Program-made: the position numbers and the translations under genes
In this document: positions 1-7,112 of the stretch, in pieces
Numbering within the stretch: position 1 is the stretch's first letter
How the letters are laid out: every line of letters starts with the position of its first letter
The notes under the pieces: generated by a model
The model's input: the letters and a program-made list of their open reading frames with translations, nothing else
Databases searched by the model: none
Told to the model about the DNA's origin: nothing
Assembly: GCA_017936925.1 (NCBI GenBank)
Contig: JAGBEP010000022.1
Coordinates: 1 to 64,000, forward strand
DNA from: Clostridia bacterium
GTDB lineage: Bacteria > Bacillota > Clostridia > TANB77 > CAG-508
Length of the DNA: 64,000 nt
Direction: 5' to 3'

Positions 1-88
1 TCCAGGAAGACGACCTGGTAGATAGGCTGGAGGTGTAAGTGTAGTAATACATGTAGCTGACCAGTACTAATAGATCGAGGGCTTAACC
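1..88 (+). rRNA. 23S ribosomal RNA, 3' end (partial)
   Basis: The window opens inside the 3' terminal part of a 23S rRNA. The stretch reading GACCAGTACTAATAGATCGA near positions 58-77 and the closing GGCTTAACC are the highly conserved 3' end of bacterial 23S. The 5' part lies outside the window. The 5S gene follows after about 70 bases, the usual 23S-5S order. Confidence 0.95.
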
Positions 89-160
89 ACAAAAGGTTTA
101 CCATCGAGAGATATTTATCTATGTATTTTTGAGTGTGCTAAAGAAGTACACTAAGATTTT

Positions 161-275
161 CTGGTGACTATAACTTAAAGGGAAATACCTGTACCCATGC
201 CGAACACAGAAGTCAAGCCTTTAGGTGCCGAAGATACTTGCGAGTTACCTTGCTGGGAAAATAGGTTGTTGCCAG
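161..275 (+). rRNA. 5S ribosomal RNA
   Basis: About 115 nt beginning CTGGTGACTATAAC and ending GTTGTTGCCAG, whose ends pair (CTGG.. with ..CCAG). It contains the conserved 5S core CCCATGCCGAACACAGAAGT. It lies between the 23S 3' end and a tRNA-Asn, so it is part of the same rRNA operon. End positions are good to within a few bases. Confidence 0.95.
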
Positions 276-285
276 TTTTTTATAT

Positions 286-361
286 TCCTCTTTAGCTCAG
301 TTGGTAGAGCGCTCGGCTGTTAACCGATAGGTCGTTGGTTCGAGTCCAACAAGAGGAGCCA
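286..361 (+). tRNA. tRNA-Asn (anticodon GTT), copy 1
   Basis: Complete 76-nt cloverleaf: acceptor stem TCCTCTT/AAGAGGA, D-arm AGCTCAGTTGGTAGAGC, anticodon loop CTGTTAA (anticodon GTT, Asn), T-arm with GTTCGAGTC, and an encoded GCCA 3' end. It is the last gene of the rRNA operon. An identical copy lies at 6212-6287. Confidence 0.98.
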
Positions 362-363
362 AT

Positions 364-400
364 AAAAAAAGATAATCTATACAGATTATCTTTTTTTATT
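364..400 (+). terminator. Rho-independent terminator after tRNA-Asn
   Basis: Perfect stem AAAAAGATAATCT / AGATTATCTTTTT with a four-base loop and a run of seven T, placed immediately after the tRNA CCA end. A nearly identical terminator recurs at 546-582. Confidence 0.9.
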
Positions 401-455
401 GCTTTTATGTTTAGATTCCTAGAATCAATACCTGCAAAATATTTAATATTTTGTT

Positions 456-525
456 TAGGTCGATTGGTTCAGCGCAGTGAGCATTGCTTTGCAATGCGAG
501 GAAGTACCCTTGGGGTATCCAACAA
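456..525 (+). other. structured element resembling a disrupted tRNA T-arm
   Basis: TAGGTCGATTGGTTCAG (456-472) and TCCAACAA (518-525) match the T-arm halves of the neighbouring tRNA-Asn (TAGGTCGTTGGTTCGAG and TCCAACAA). The tRNA loop is replaced by about 45 nt that fold into two perfect hairpins, GCATTGC/GCAATGC (481-497) and TACCC/GGGTA (505-517), enclosed by TTGG/CCAA. A copy of the tRNA terminator follows. It may be a degenerate tRNA-terminator duplication with an insertion, or a small structured RNA. I know no named family for it. Confidence 0.5.
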
Positions 526-545
526 AAATACTAAAAGAAAATTTG

Positions 546-582
546 AAAGATAATCCACACAGATTATCTTTTTTTATTTTGT
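546..582 (+). terminator. second copy of the tRNA-Asn terminator
   Basis: Stem AAAGATAATC.../...GATTATCTTT with a seven-T tract. It differs from the terminator at 364-400 by only a few bases, which argues for local duplication of the tRNA-plus-terminator unit. Confidence 0.8.
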
Positions 583-609
583 TAACCGATTTTAGTAAAA
601 ATTACTACA

Positions 610-638
610 TTTACAAAATATGGTTTTTCTGTTATTAT
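610..638 (+). promoter_or_regulatory. sigma-A-type promoter upstream of the mazG-like operon
   Basis: TTTACA (610-615), 17-bp spacer, TATTAT (633-638). It lies about 155 bp ahead of the mazG-like start and just before the open remnant at 664-774. Confidence 0.55.
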
Positions 639-663
639 ATAAAAATAGTAGAAAAAATTATAA

Positions 664-774
664 AATATATATTTAAGTAGGAAGTTCGGTGAGGAAAAAA
701 ACTCATATACAGTAACTGTAAATGACGCAATCTCAGCTGAACTTACGCCATGTCAAAAATGTGCTCAATAATTT
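664..774 (+). pseudogene. open remnant with a Cys-x-x-Cys tail
   Basis: An open frame after the stop at 661-663 runs to a TAA at 772-774 and has no ATG, GTG or TTG start. Its last residues read VNDAISAELTPCQKCAQ. This looks like the C-terminal end of the 'A..-GLTPC-x-x-C' tails found on some secreted nucleases and related proteins. That similarity is from memory and is weak. It is most likely the leftover 3' end of a lost gene. The upstream bases look like promoter DNA, not coding DNA. Confidence 0.35.
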
Positions 775-792
775 CTAAAAGTGGAGAATATT

Positions 793-1134
793 ATGGAAGA
801 AAAAATAAAAAGTATAACTATAAAAGAATTACAAAAAGCAATAAAATCAATCGATGGAATAACAATAGGAGAAAGTAAGATATCAGATAGATATTTTATG
901 AAACTTGTAGAAGAAGTAGGAGAACTATCAATAAGCATAAGAAAAAATAAAAGAATGATAGATAACAACATAAAAGGAACAATTGAAGAAGAACTTTATG
1001 ATGTTTTATACTACATAATTTGTTTAGCAAACAGCTATGATATTGACTTAGAAAAATCAATTTTTTTAAAAGAAGAATTAAATGCCAAAAAATACAATAG
1101 AAAAAATATAATGAAGATTGAGAAGGAAGAATAA
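793..1134 (+). CDS. MazG-like nucleotide pyrophosphohydrolase
   Basis: Small all-alpha protein (113 aa) with the MazG-type metal-binding signature: VEEVGEL in helix 2 and EEELYDVLYY in helix 3, supplying the acidic residues that hold Mg2+. Family members cleave (d)NTPs to monophosphate and pyrophosphate as house-cleaning enzymes, but the exact substrate cannot be read from the sequence. The start at 793 is chosen because GGAG sits six bases before this ATG; an in-frame GTG at 781 lies within the same ribosome-binding stretch. It leads a run of nucleotide-related genes; the next gene starts one base after its stop, so they are co-transcribed. Confidence 0.8.
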   Translation: MEEKIKSITIKELQKAIKSIDGITIGESKISDRYFMKLVEEVGELSISIRKNKRMIDNNIKGTIEEELYDVLYYIICLANSYDIDLEKSIFLKEELNAKKYNRKNIMKIEKEE

Positions 1135-1135
1135 T

Positions 1136-1465
1136 ATGATATCAATAGAAGACTTTAAAAAAGTAGAAATGAAAGTAGGAACTATCTTAGAAGTAAGCAT
1201 AAACAAAAGAGCTAGAAAACCAGCATATAAACTAAGAATTGATTTAGGAACAGAATTAGGAATAAAAACATCGTCTGCACAAATAACAGACCTATATACA
1301 CAAGAAGATCTAATAGGAAAACAAGTAATTACAGTAACTAATTTTGAACCAATAAGAATAGCAGACGTAAAAAGTGAAGTATTAGTTTTAGGTGCAGATA
1401 CTGAAAATGGAGTAGTAATATTAAATCCAGAAAGAAAAGTAGAAAACGGATCAAAGATATACTAA
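1136..1465 (+). CDS. csaA: CsaA-like tRNA-binding (OB-fold) protein
   Basis: 109 aa, the size of stand-alone CsaA. It begins MISIEDFKKVEMKVGTI, the typical opening of the tRNA-binding OB fold also found at the C-terminus of methionyl-tRNA synthetases. Conserved features include the KPAYKLRID strand, the SSAQIT segment and the closing NPERKVENGSKIY. CsaA binds tRNA and has been described as a chaperone-like protein; its real role is uncertain. The start at 1136 follows a GGAAG ribosome binding site that lies inside the end of the preceding gene, so translation is probably coupled. An upstream in-frame ATG at 1118 would overlap that gene and lacks this site. Confidence 0.85.
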   Translation: MISIEDFKKVEMKVGTILEVSINKRARKPAYKLRIDLGTELGIKTSSAQITDLYTQEDLIGKQVITVTNFEPIRIADVKSEVLVLGADTENGVVILNPERKVENGSKIY

Positions 1466-1495
1466 ATATGTTTTTAGAAAAGAGGAAAACAGAAA

Positions 1496-2788
1496 ATGAA
1501 AGAATATATAGAAGATTTGTTTAAAATTTATAATAGTGCAATAGACAGTTACAATTCTAAAATAATGCAAAGAATAAATGAAAAATACACTATCATAGAC
1601 AAATCAATGATAGCAACATACATATATATAAAGATATTAGAAAATTTAAATATTTCTGACAATACAGCAAGCGATGTTTTAAAAAATTATTTATTAAAAC
1701 AAATAATTTATGGAGAAACAGGTAATTTAGCATTAGAAATATCAGATAAAACAATAAAGAAAAGTTACTATGAAGTTGTAAATAAATTAATTATAGAAAA
1801 ATTTGAATATAAAAATAAAATAATCTCAAAATTAAAGTACAATTACACTCCGATAGAAAATAATAAATATACAAAATTAATAGAATTTTGTGAAGAAGTA
1901 TCAGAATACTCTATATTAGAAAAAATAATAGCTCAAGGAAATATAGAAGCTAAAAAATATTTAGAAGAAAGCCAAAAAAGATTATCAAAAATTAAACCAG
2001 AGTTAAATGCATCAGATTTAGTAGAAAAAGAAGAAATTTTAATCATAACAAAAATAGAAAACGATGAATTTACAAATACAAATTACAATGAATTAATACA
2101 AATTGCACTTAATTTAAAAGACGTATATAGATATTCTACATTAACAACAACTATTCCTGAAAATGTTTTATTCCATCAATATACAATTACAATAACAAGC
2201 ATAATATTCGCAGAATATTTAAATAAAGAAATGAACGAAAATATGGATATTCATAAGATAATGTATAAATCATTATTTCACGATTTCTCCGAATATAAAG
2301 GAAATGAAATAGTTACACAAGTTAAAAATTATAATCAAGATACAATCAAATTATTTGCTGAACTTGAAGAAAATGATGAAAAAGAATTAAAAAGTAAAGT
2401 TGGAGAAGAAATTTATCATATTATAAAAAATGCCAAAAAAGAAAAAGAAGGATATATTTATGACTTAATAGATAAAATATTAGGAATTGCAAAATTATGG
2501 ATTGAAATAGGATATATGCACAATTATACATATATCAAATCTATTTGTTCGATATATCAATCAAGATTTAAAAGATTTAGAAATAAAGATAATAAATATC
2601 AAATTGATGAAATTAAAAACAAAGAATTTTTATTAGAGTTCTTAAGAGAAAGCTATATTTACATAAAAGAACACATGGTAAATCAAGATAGCATAATGAT
2701 TTTACAATATTTTACACAAGAGGATGTAGACGCCATGAAAAGAGAAATAAAAGAAATAAAAGAAAATCCCGAAGCTTTCTTGGCATAA
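1496..2788 (+). CDS. HD-domain hydrolase, YfbR-like
   Basis: 430 aa. The first ~200 residues are helical and charged and are not recognised. The C-terminal half carries an HD-type metal-dependent phosphohydrolase: His227 (FHQYTIT), the His262-Asp263 pair in SLFHDFSEYKG, and a distal Asp323/Asp326 in DLIDKILG. The HDFSEYKGNE context resembles YfbR-type 5'-deoxynucleotidases. A role in trimming deoxynucleoside monophosphates would fit the neighbouring MazG-like, Nudix and thyA genes, but this is inference. It is preceded by GAGGAAAACAGAAA and sits 30 bp after csaA, in the same operon. The long N-terminal extension is unlike the compact ~200-aa YfbR. Confidence 0.7.
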   Translation: MKEYIEDLFKIYNSAIDSYNSKIMQRINEKYTIIDKSMIATYIYIKILENLNISDNTASDVLKNYLLKQIIYGETGNLALEISDKTIKKSYYEVVNKLIIEKFEYKNKIISKLKYNYTPIENNKYTKLIEFCEEVSEYSILEKIIAQGNIEAKKYLEESQKRLSKIKPELNASDLVEKEEILIITKIENDEFTNTNYNELIQIALNLKDVYRYSTLTTTIPENVLFHQYTITITSIIFAEYLNKEMNENMDIHKIMYKSLFHDFSEYKGNEIVTQVKNYNQDTIKLFAELEENDEKELKSKVGEEIYHIIKNAKKEKEGYIYDLIDKILGIAKLWIEIGYMHNYTYIKSICSIYQSRFKRFRNKDNKYQIDEIKNKEFLLEFLRESYIYIKEHMVNQDSIMILQYFTQEDVDAMKREIKEIKENPEAFLA

Positions 2789-2802
2789 AAAGGAGAATAA
2801 TT

Positions 2803-3204
2803 ATGAATGTTGTAGGAACAATGTTTTTCAAAAACAAAAAAATATTAATTGATAAACCACGAAAAAGACCAACTTACCAAATGATTGGAGGAAGAGTTGA
2901 AGAAAATGAAACAACATTAGAAGCTGCAGTAAGAGAATGCCATGAAGAATTAGGAAAAAATGTAAGAATAGATAAAGATAAATTTAAACTTATAATGGAC
3001 TTTAATGAGATTGCGACAAGTGATCAAAAAACAAAGATACATTTTTATGTATATAGATATAATGGAAAGTTAGAAGGTGAACCAGAAACATCTGAAGAAA
3101 TAGAAAAGTTCTTATGGTATGATACAACGATGGAAGCAGATCTATCAAATACATTAAAAAATGAAATAATACCATATTGTAAAGAAAATAAATTAATAAA
3201 CTAA
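2803..3204 (+). CDS. Nudix hydrolase
   Basis: 133 aa with a complete Nudix box: G-x5-E-x7-R-E-C-x-E-E-L-G in the segment GGRVEENETTLEAAVRECHE plus ELG (about residues 30-52). The REcxEE glutamates bind the catalytic metal. Family members hydrolyse nucleoside diphosphates linked to another moiety; specificity (for example 8-oxo-dGTP or dATP clearance) cannot be assigned here. A GGAG site lies just ahead of the ATG, 14 bp after the HD-hydrolase stop, and DUF4186 follows after 11 bp, so it is inside the same operon. Confidence 0.88.
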   Translation: MNVVGTMFFKNKKILIDKPRKRPTYQMIGGRVEENETTLEAAVRECHEELGKNVRIDKDKFKLIMDFNEIATSDQKTKIHFYVYRYNGKLEGEPETSEEIEKFLWYDTTMEADLSNTLKNEIIPYCKENKLIN

Positions 3205-3215
3205 TAGGAGAAAAA

Positions 3216-3578
3216 ATGGAACAAGACAAAAGAATAGAAGAAACACTATATAGTTTAACAAAATCAAATTTTAGAAGTAAATTTCATTTAAAAGAAAAAG
3301 ATAAACAATATATTAAAGAAAAAGGAATAGAAAAAATAAGAGAACATGCCAAAGATTTTATTACTAAGCGTTTAGCGCCAAGTATAATTCCAAATGACGG
3401 TAAACAAACACCAATGAAAGGACATCCAGTTTTTGTTGCTCAACATGCCACTGCTACATGTTGTAGAGGATGTTTATACAAATGGCATAAAATATCTCCA
3501 GGAAAAGAATTATCAAATGACGAAAAAGAATATATAGTAAATATAATAATAAAATGGATAGAAAAAGAAAATCAGTAA
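3216..3578 (+). CDS. DUF4186 family protein
   Basis: 120 aa and full length for DUF4186. The family hallmarks are all present: FRSKFHLKEKDKQYI, HAKDFITKRLAPSIIPNDG, KQTPMKGHPVF, the AQHATATCCRGC cysteine/histidine cluster, and KWHKI. The CC-x-x-C and nearby His residues suggest metal binding, but no function is established to my knowledge. It is last in the mazG-like operon and is followed by a terminator at 3569-3602. Its constant company with nucleotide-clearing genes here is the only functional hint. Confidence 0.85.
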   Translation: MEQDKRIEETLYSLTKSNFRSKFHLKEKDKQYIKEKGIEKIREHAKDFITKRLAPSIIPNDGKQTPMKGHPVFVAQHATATCCRGCLYKWHKISPGKELSNDEKEYIVNIIIKWIEKENQ

Positions 3579-3602
3579 TATTTTTTATTGCTGATTTTTT
3601 TA
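3569..3602 (+). terminator. Rho-independent terminator of the mazG-like operon
   Basis: AAATCAG/CTGATTT stem overlapping the DUF4186 stop region, followed by a T-run. It separates this operon from thyA. Confidence 0.75.
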
Positions 3603-3671
3603 TAAAATGCAAAAGATATACCAGTTATATGAGGTAGATATAAATAAATTTTGAGTTGAAAATATAAAATA

Positions 3672-3700
3672 TTTACTTTTATTTTTTTTAATGATATAGT
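3672..3700 (+). promoter_or_regulatory. thyA-dfrA promoter
   Basis: TTTACT (3672-3677), 17-bp spacer, TATAGT (3695-3700), about 65 bp before the thyA ATG. The 185-bp gap 3579-3763 holds only the upstream terminator and this promoter. Confidence 0.6.
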
Positions 3701-3763
3701 AAAAATAATTAAAAGAAACAAAAGAAAAAGATAAAAGAAGAAGCCAAGAAAAGGAGAATAAAA

Positions 3764-4621
3764 ATGACACAAGCAGATAAAAATTTTATCGACACATGCA
3801 AAGAAATAATAGAACATGGTTATTCATCAGAAGGAACAGGAGTTAGAACCAAATGGGAAGATGGATCAGAAGCTAATTATGTTTCAATAGTAGGTGTTAG
3901 CAACAAATATGATGTAGGAAAAGAATTTCCAATGATAACATTAAGAAATAATACAAATACAATAAAAAGAGCAATAGACGAAATATTGTGGATATGGCAA
4001 AAAAAATCAAATAAAATATCAGATTTAAATTCACACATTTGGGATCAATGGGCAGGAGAAGATGGAACAATAGGAAAAGCATATGGATATCAAATGGCTA
4101 GAAAATATGAATTTAAAACTAAAGACGGAATTAAAAAAATGGATCAAGTAGATTATGTATTATACTTATTAAAAAACGATCCAGCTAGTAGAAGAATTAT
4201 GACAAATATATTTGTTCATGATGAACTAAAAGATATGAATTTAGAACCATGTGCGTTTGGAACACAATGGCTAGTAAAAGAAGGAAAATTGCATTTAATA
4301 TTAAATCAAAGATCTCAAGATATGCTTGCTGCCAACGGATGGAACACAATGCAATATGCTGCACTTTTATGTATGTTTGCGCAAGTATCAGGATTAGAAG
4401 TAGGAACATTAACACATAATATTGGAGATTGTCACATATATGACAGACACATACCATTAATTGAAAAACTTTTAGCAGCTAAACCAATGGACGTTTCACC
4501 AAGATTAATAATTAATAATCCAACTAAAAATTTCTACGATTTTAAAGTTGAAGACTTCGAAATCCAAGGATATGAATACAATAAAGAAGTAAAAATAGGA
4601 AAAATACCAGTAGCAGAATAA
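3764..4621 (+). CDS. thyA: thymidylate synthase
   Basis: 285 aa. ThyA converts dUMP and 5,10-methylene-tetrahydrofolate to dTMP and dihydrofolate. The catalytic cysteine is in LEPCAFGTQW, the dUMP phosphate/base-binding segment is QRSQDMLAANGWNTMQYAAL, and the GTLTHNIGDCHIYDRH motif near the C-terminus is intact. It starts at an ATG preceded by AAGGAGAATAAAA. It has its own promoter, and the dihydrofolate reductase gene begins 14 bp after the stop, the classical thyA-DHFR pairing in which DHFR regenerates the cofactor oxidised by ThyA. No key residue appears altered. Confidence 0.95.
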   Translation: MTQADKNFIDTCKEIIEHGYSSEGTGVRTKWEDGSEANYVSIVGVSNKYDVGKEFPMITLRNNTNTIKRAIDEILWIWQKKSNKISDLNSHIWDQWAGEDGTIGKAYGYQMARKYEFKTKDGIKKMDQVDYVLYLLKNDPASRRIMTNIFVHDELKDMNLEPCAFGTQWLVKEGKLHLILNQRSQDMLAANGWNTMQYAALLCMFAQVSGLEVGTLTHNIGDCHIYDRHIPLIEKLLAAKPMDVSPRLIINNPTKNFYDFKVEDFEIQGYEYNKEVKIGKIPVAE

Positions 4622-4635
4622 AGGAGGGATATAAA

Positions 4636-5124
4636 TTGTTAAGTATAATAGTAGCAAAAGGAAAAAATAATATTATAGGAAATGAAAATAAATTAGTGTG
4701 GTCACTTCCAGCAGACTTAGAAAGATTTAAAAAATTAACAACAGGACATGTTATTATAATGGGAAGAAAAACTTTTGAATCATTAGGAAGAGTATTACCA
4801 AATAGAAAACATATAGTATTCACTCAAAATCCAGATTTTACCGTAGATAATGAAAACGTTAAAATTGTTCATTCAATGTTAGAAATAAAAGAATACATAG
4901 ATGACAATAACGAAAACTTTGTAATAGGTGGAGCAATGATATATAGCCTACTTATGCCATATGTAACTAAAATGTATGTTACAGAAATAAATAAAGACTT
5001 TGAAGGAGACACATTTTTTCCAAAAATTAATTTAGATATTTGGCAAGAAACAAAAAGAGAAAAAGGAATTCAAGACGAAAAAAATAAATATGATTATGAT
5101 TTTGTAACATATGAAAGAAAATAA
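4636..5124 (+). CDS. folA: dihydrofolate reductase
   Basis: 162 aa, the usual bacterial length. It reduces dihydrofolate to tetrahydrofolate with NADPH. Visible motifs: the N-terminal strand LSIIVAKGKNNIIG, the substrate-binding WSLPADLERFKKLT with the conserved acidic residue (D in PADL), the NADPH-binding VIIMGRKTFESLG, and the VIGGAMIYSLL strand-glycine motif. The start is TTG at 4636: GGAGG at 4623-4627 lies eight bases upstream and no in-frame ATG fits. It is co-transcribed with thyA. The mRNA 3' end probably forms the hairpin at 5131-5192. Confidence 0.93.
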   Translation: MLSIIVAKGKNNIIGNENKLVWSLPADLERFKKLTTGHVIIMGRKTFESLGRVLPNRKHIVFTQNPDFTVDNENVKIVHSMLEIKEYIDDNNENFVIGGAMIYSLLMPYVTKMYVTEINKDFEGDTFFPKINLDIWQETKREKGIQDEKNKYDYDFVTYERK

Positions 5125-5130
5125 TAAATA

Positions 5131-5192
5131 AAACCTCTTAAAATGTATATAAAAAAACATCTTGGTTAAAATAAATACATATTAAGAGGTTT
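5131..5192 (+). promoter_or_regulatory. long hairpin between folA and the antiporter gene, covering its ribosome binding site
   Basis: Arms 5131-5148 and 5175-5192 are complementary at 17 of 18 positions (AAACCTCTTAA... with ...TTAAGAGGTTT), with a 26-nt loop. The right arm contains the AAGAGG Shine-Dalgarno of the gene starting at 5197 and is followed by TTTTG, so the hairpin could end the thyA-folA transcript and also hide the antiporter ribosome binding site in read-through RNA. Confidence 0.65.
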
Positions 5193-5196
5193 TGTT

Positions 5197-6114
5197 ATGC
5201 TTGAAATAATATTAATAATAATAGGATTTATATTTTTAATAAAAGGTTCAGATTTTTTAATAGACGGAGCAGAAAACATAGCAAGAAAATTAAAAATTTC
5301 TGAATTTGTAATAGGATTGACATTAGTTGCTATTGGAACGTCGCTTCCAGAGTTAATTGTTAGCATTGAATCAGTAACAAAAGGTCATGACAATTTGCTA
5401 ATAGGAAATATATTAGGAAGTTGTATATATAATGTACTACTAATTTTAGGGATAATAATAGTAATAAAACCTATAAAAGTAGAGAACAAGCCAAGCGGAA
5501 ATATATTATTATTAATAATCTCAACATTAATAGTTGGAATATTTGCAAACTATAAACAACAAATTTCAAAAACAGAAGGAATACTTTTGCTATTAATATT
5601 CATAATTTTTCTTTTATCAGCTTTTAGTAAAAAACAAAAAACAAAAATCAATTTAAAAGGAAAGAGCATATTAAAATCAATGATTTTAATAATATTAGGA
5701 ATAATTTTATTAAAATTTGGAGGAGAATTTGTAGTAGATAATAGCATAAAACTCGCAAAAAAACTTAATATTTCAGAATCAATAATAGGATTAAGTGTAA
5801 TAGCATTAGGTACATCCTTACCAGAATTAGTAACATCAATAGTTGCAATAAAAAAAGAAACAGAAGATATAGCAATTGGAAATATAATGGGCTCAAATAT
5901 ATTTAATCTATTATTAGTATTAGGAACAACAAGTCTTATTCATCCAATCAAATTCGCCAATTCATATAACGGACAACTAATATTTTTAATAATTATCTCA
6001 ATTGTATTATATATTTTTAACTTATTCAATAATAAACAAGAAGCTGGGAAATTAGAAGGAATAATATTGCTTATAACATTTATTGTATATAATGCAAAAT
6101 TTGTAATAGTGTGA
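5197..6114 (+). CDS. calcium/sodium antiporter (CaCA family, YrbG-like)
   Basis: 305 aa integral membrane protein with about ten hydrophobic segments. It has the two inverted alpha repeats of the CaCA superfamily: GLTLVAIGTSLPELIVSI with GNILGSCIYN in the first half, and GLSVIALGTSLPELVTSI with GNIMGSNIFN in the second. The Glu and Asn residues of these repeats line the cation site. The likely role is exchange of Ca2+ for Na+ (or K+) across the membrane. It starts at the ATG seven bases after AAGAGG. Its ribosome binding site lies in the right arm of a long hairpin, which suggests translation may be limited on transcripts coming from folA. Confidence 0.9.
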   Translation: MLEIILIIIGFIFLIKGSDFLIDGAENIARKLKISEFVIGLTLVAIGTSLPELIVSIESVTKGHDNLLIGNILGSCIYNVLLILGIIIVIKPIKVENKPSGNILLLIISTLIVGIFANYKQQISKTEGILLLLIFIIFLLSAFSKKQKTKINLKGKSILKSMILIILGIILLKFGGEFVVDNSIKLAKKLNISESIIGLSVIALGTSLPELVTSIVAIKKETEDIAIGNIMGSNIFNLLLVLGTTSLIHPIKFANSYNGQLIFLIIISIVLYIFNLFNNKQEAGKLEGIILLITFIVYNAKFVIV

Positions 6115-6152
6115 ATGTAACAAAAATGAAATAAAAAAATATAATAAATCTC

Positions 6153-6181
6153 TTGCATAAATAAAATCTATACGATATAAT
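6153..6181 (+). promoter_or_regulatory. promoter of the second tRNA-Asn
   Basis: TTGCAT (6153-6158), 17-bp spacer, TATAAT (6176-6181), about 30 bp ahead of the tRNA. Unlike copy 1, this copy is transcribed on its own. Confidence 0.75.
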
Positions 6182-6211
6182 AAAAAACGTCGAAGGAAAA
6201 TATAAAAACAT

Positions 6212-6287
6212 TCCTCTTTAGCTCAGTTGGTAGAGCGCTCGGCTGTTAACCGATAGGTCGTTGGTTCGAGTCCAACAAGAGGAGCCA
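6212..6287 (+). tRNA. tRNA-Asn (anticodon GTT), copy 2
   Basis: Identical over all 76 nt, including the encoded CCA, to the tRNA at 286-361. It is a single-gene unit with its own promoter and terminator. Confidence 0.98.
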
Positions 6288-6324
6288 AAAGTAGATAGTC
6301 AAAAGATTATCTACTTTTTTATTT
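6288..6324 (+). terminator. Rho-independent terminator of tRNA-Asn copy 2
   Basis: AAAGTAGATA/TATCTACTTT stem directly after the CCA end, followed by T-rich sequence. The following 155 bp up to the nitroreductase hold no other recognisable feature. Confidence 0.85.
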
Positions 6325-6480
6325 ATAAAAAATTTTAATCTATATATTTTAGCGGAACTAAATGAAATTAAAATAATTGAAGTCAATGTAGTTAAAATTT
6401 TTATATTATAATAGTTGAAAAAAATATACAATATATAATAAAAACTATGACCGATAAAAATAAGGAAAGAGGTAAAAATT

Positions 6481-7002
6481 ATGGAATTTTTGGAACTAGC
6501 CAAAAAAAGATATTCTTGTAGAAGCTTTTTAGAAAAAAAAGTGGAAAAAGAAAAAATTGAAAAGATTTTAGAAGCAGGAAGAGTTGCACCTACAGCAGTT
6601 AATTACCAACCACAAAGAATTCTAGTATTACAAGAAAAAGAGCAATTAGAAAAATTAAGTAATTGCACCATATATGGCTGGAATGCACCAGTTATACTAG
6701 TAGTTTGCTATGATAAAAACATATCTTGGAAAAGAAAATATGACGGAAAAGATGAAGGTATTGTAGATGCTTCAATTGTAACAACCCATATGATGTTAGA
6801 AATAGCAGATTTAGGATTAGGAACTACTTGGATAGGATCTTTTGATCCAGAAAAAGTGAAAGAAACCTATAAAATACCTGAAAACTATGAAGTAGTAGCA
6901 TTATTACCAATAGGATATCCAACAGAAGATGCTAAACCTGCAGCAATGCATGAAAAAAGAAATACTTTAGAAGAAATAACTTTTTGGGACTATATAAATT
7001 AA
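6481..7002 (+). CDS. nitroreductase family protein
   Basis: 173 aa FMN-dependent oxidoreductase of the nitroreductase fold. It begins with the FMN-phosphate-binding segment AKKRYSCRSFLEKKVEKE and continues with the GRVAPTAVNYQPQRILVL motif. The D-x-SIVTTHMMLEIADLGLGTTWIGSF stretch is the typical dimer and FMN contact region. Such proteins reduce nitro or quinone compounds, or serve unknown physiological flavin reactions, with NAD(P)H. It starts at an ATG preceded by AAAGAGGTAAAAATT. It appears monocistronic and its true substrate is unknown. Confidence 0.9.
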   Translation: MEFLELAKKRYSCRSFLEKKVEKEKIEKILEAGRVAPTAVNYQPQRILVLQEKEQLEKLSNCTIYGWNAPVILVVCYDKNISWKRKYDGKDEGIVDASIVTTHMMLEIADLGLGTTWIGSFDPEKVKETYKIPENYEVVALLPIGYPTEDAKPAAMHEKRNTLEEITFWDYIN

Positions 7003-7112
7003 AAAGCATATAACAAATAAAAAATAAGTTGTCAATAGGCATAAATGGTGATAGAATAGCCAAAAGAAAAGTAACTATGTGTACCTTTTTAGTGTTAGGG
7101 GGAAATGAGAGT

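Noticed and set aside
335..680. Two short overlapping open frames over the tRNA-Asn 3' end and the structured element
   Set aside because: They run through the tRNA and two terminators, have no ribosome binding site, and are better explained by RNA structure than by coding.
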